Assembly (NCBI GenBank): GCA_021234535.1
Contig: SFZH01000008.1
Location: 19,879,358 to 19,943,357 of the forward strand
DNA length: 64,000 nucleotides
Source: Stichopus chloronotus
Lineage: Eukaryota; Echinodermata; Holothuroidea; Aspidochirotida; Stichopodidae
Reading direction: 5' to 3'
Below, one piece after another: positions 63,777 through 64,000 of this stretch. The translations under genes and the position numbers were made by a program. Under the pieces are notes generated by a model. That model did not search any database. It had not been told where the DNA came from and worked only from the letters and a program-made list of their open reading frames with translations. Each line of letters opens with the position of its first letter. Position 1 is the first letter of the stretch.

Positions 63777-64000
63777 GTAAATGTTTACCGTTGATGTCGG
63801 TTAGTTGTTTTTCTTTGGAAATGGATAACTCTGGTTGTAAACACAGAGTCGCTTTAAATCTTGATTCCGGGGAAATGTGTGGTCGCTGAAAAATTTCTCT
63901 CTGTTACCGCAACCTGTAATATCTCTAAGTGGACTCCTCAATGGAGTACCTTACTTTAATTGGTACACATACAACTTCTTGAATTCAATCATTGTTCTTT
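63777..64000 (+). other. Start of intron 40
   Basis: Open-ended intron running off the window; no feature seen. Confidence 0.6.

Noticed and set aside
1..64000. CRISPR arrays, operons, ribosome binding sites or other prokaryotic features
   Set aside because: The tandem repeats lack unique spacers of constant length, and the split-gene structure with GT/AG introns is eukaryotic.
1..64000. tRNA or rRNA genes
   Set aside because: I saw no convincing cloverleaf or rRNA sequence while reading. A covariance-model scan was not possible, so this is a weak negative.

Overview
This is a window of intron-rich animal nuclear DNA. It carries the middle of one very large gene on the + strand, and both ends of that gene lie outside the window. 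I found 40 exons that fit together. Thirty-nine each encode one complete HYR (hyalin repeat) domain of about 81-87 residues, and one encodes a single EGF-like domain. Every exon is flanked by AG/GT splice sites and by phase-1 introns on both sides. Joined, they give 9,960 nt (3,320 codons) without a stop, about 16% of the window. No start codon with signal peptide, no terminal exon and no transmembrane segment was seen. The product is presumably a giant extracellular or adhesive protein of the hyalin type.

The organism is most likely a marine invertebrate deuterostome: an echinoderm, or possibly a hemichordate or cephalochordate. The reasons are the HYR+EGF architecture with one domain per exon, AT-rich introns of about 0.3-6 kb, abundant mini- and microsatellites, and decayed LINEs of the L1/Tx1 and CR1/L2 types. 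This is inference from gene type and genome style; no species-diagnostic sequence was recognised.

Layout. 1-570: degenerate ~50-bp minisatellite, then exon 1. 571-15904: HYR exons 1-9. Introns 2 and 6 here hold decayed antisense LINE fragments. 17362-17478: the EGF exon, which marks a break in domain style. Exons 2-9 carry a WEIPF...DNSG signature, and most later exons carry WxEPTATDD. 18077-21413: HYR exons 11-13. 21810-25985: a tandem segmental duplication that produced exons 14 and 15. 26129-43522: HYR exons 16-28, with a ~143-bp tandem satellite (26820-28150) carrying nuclear-receptor-like direct repeats. 44431-58082: exons 29-37, with a ~0.95-kb ATC/GAT microsatellite and several minisatellites. 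58998-63776: exons 38-40, and the gene then runs off the right edge.

All exons are symmetric (1-1), so any can be duplicated, lost or skipped without breaking the frame. Neighbouring exons are often the closest relatives (2/3, 14/15, 20/21, 36/37, 38/39), so the array has evidently grown by exon duplication. Thirty-eight of the 39 HYR domains have four cysteines, in two conserved pairs. Exon 1 lacks both members of the inner pair, which suggests that these two residues form a second disulfide. One short phase-matched stretch at 47893 may be a decayed HYR exon.
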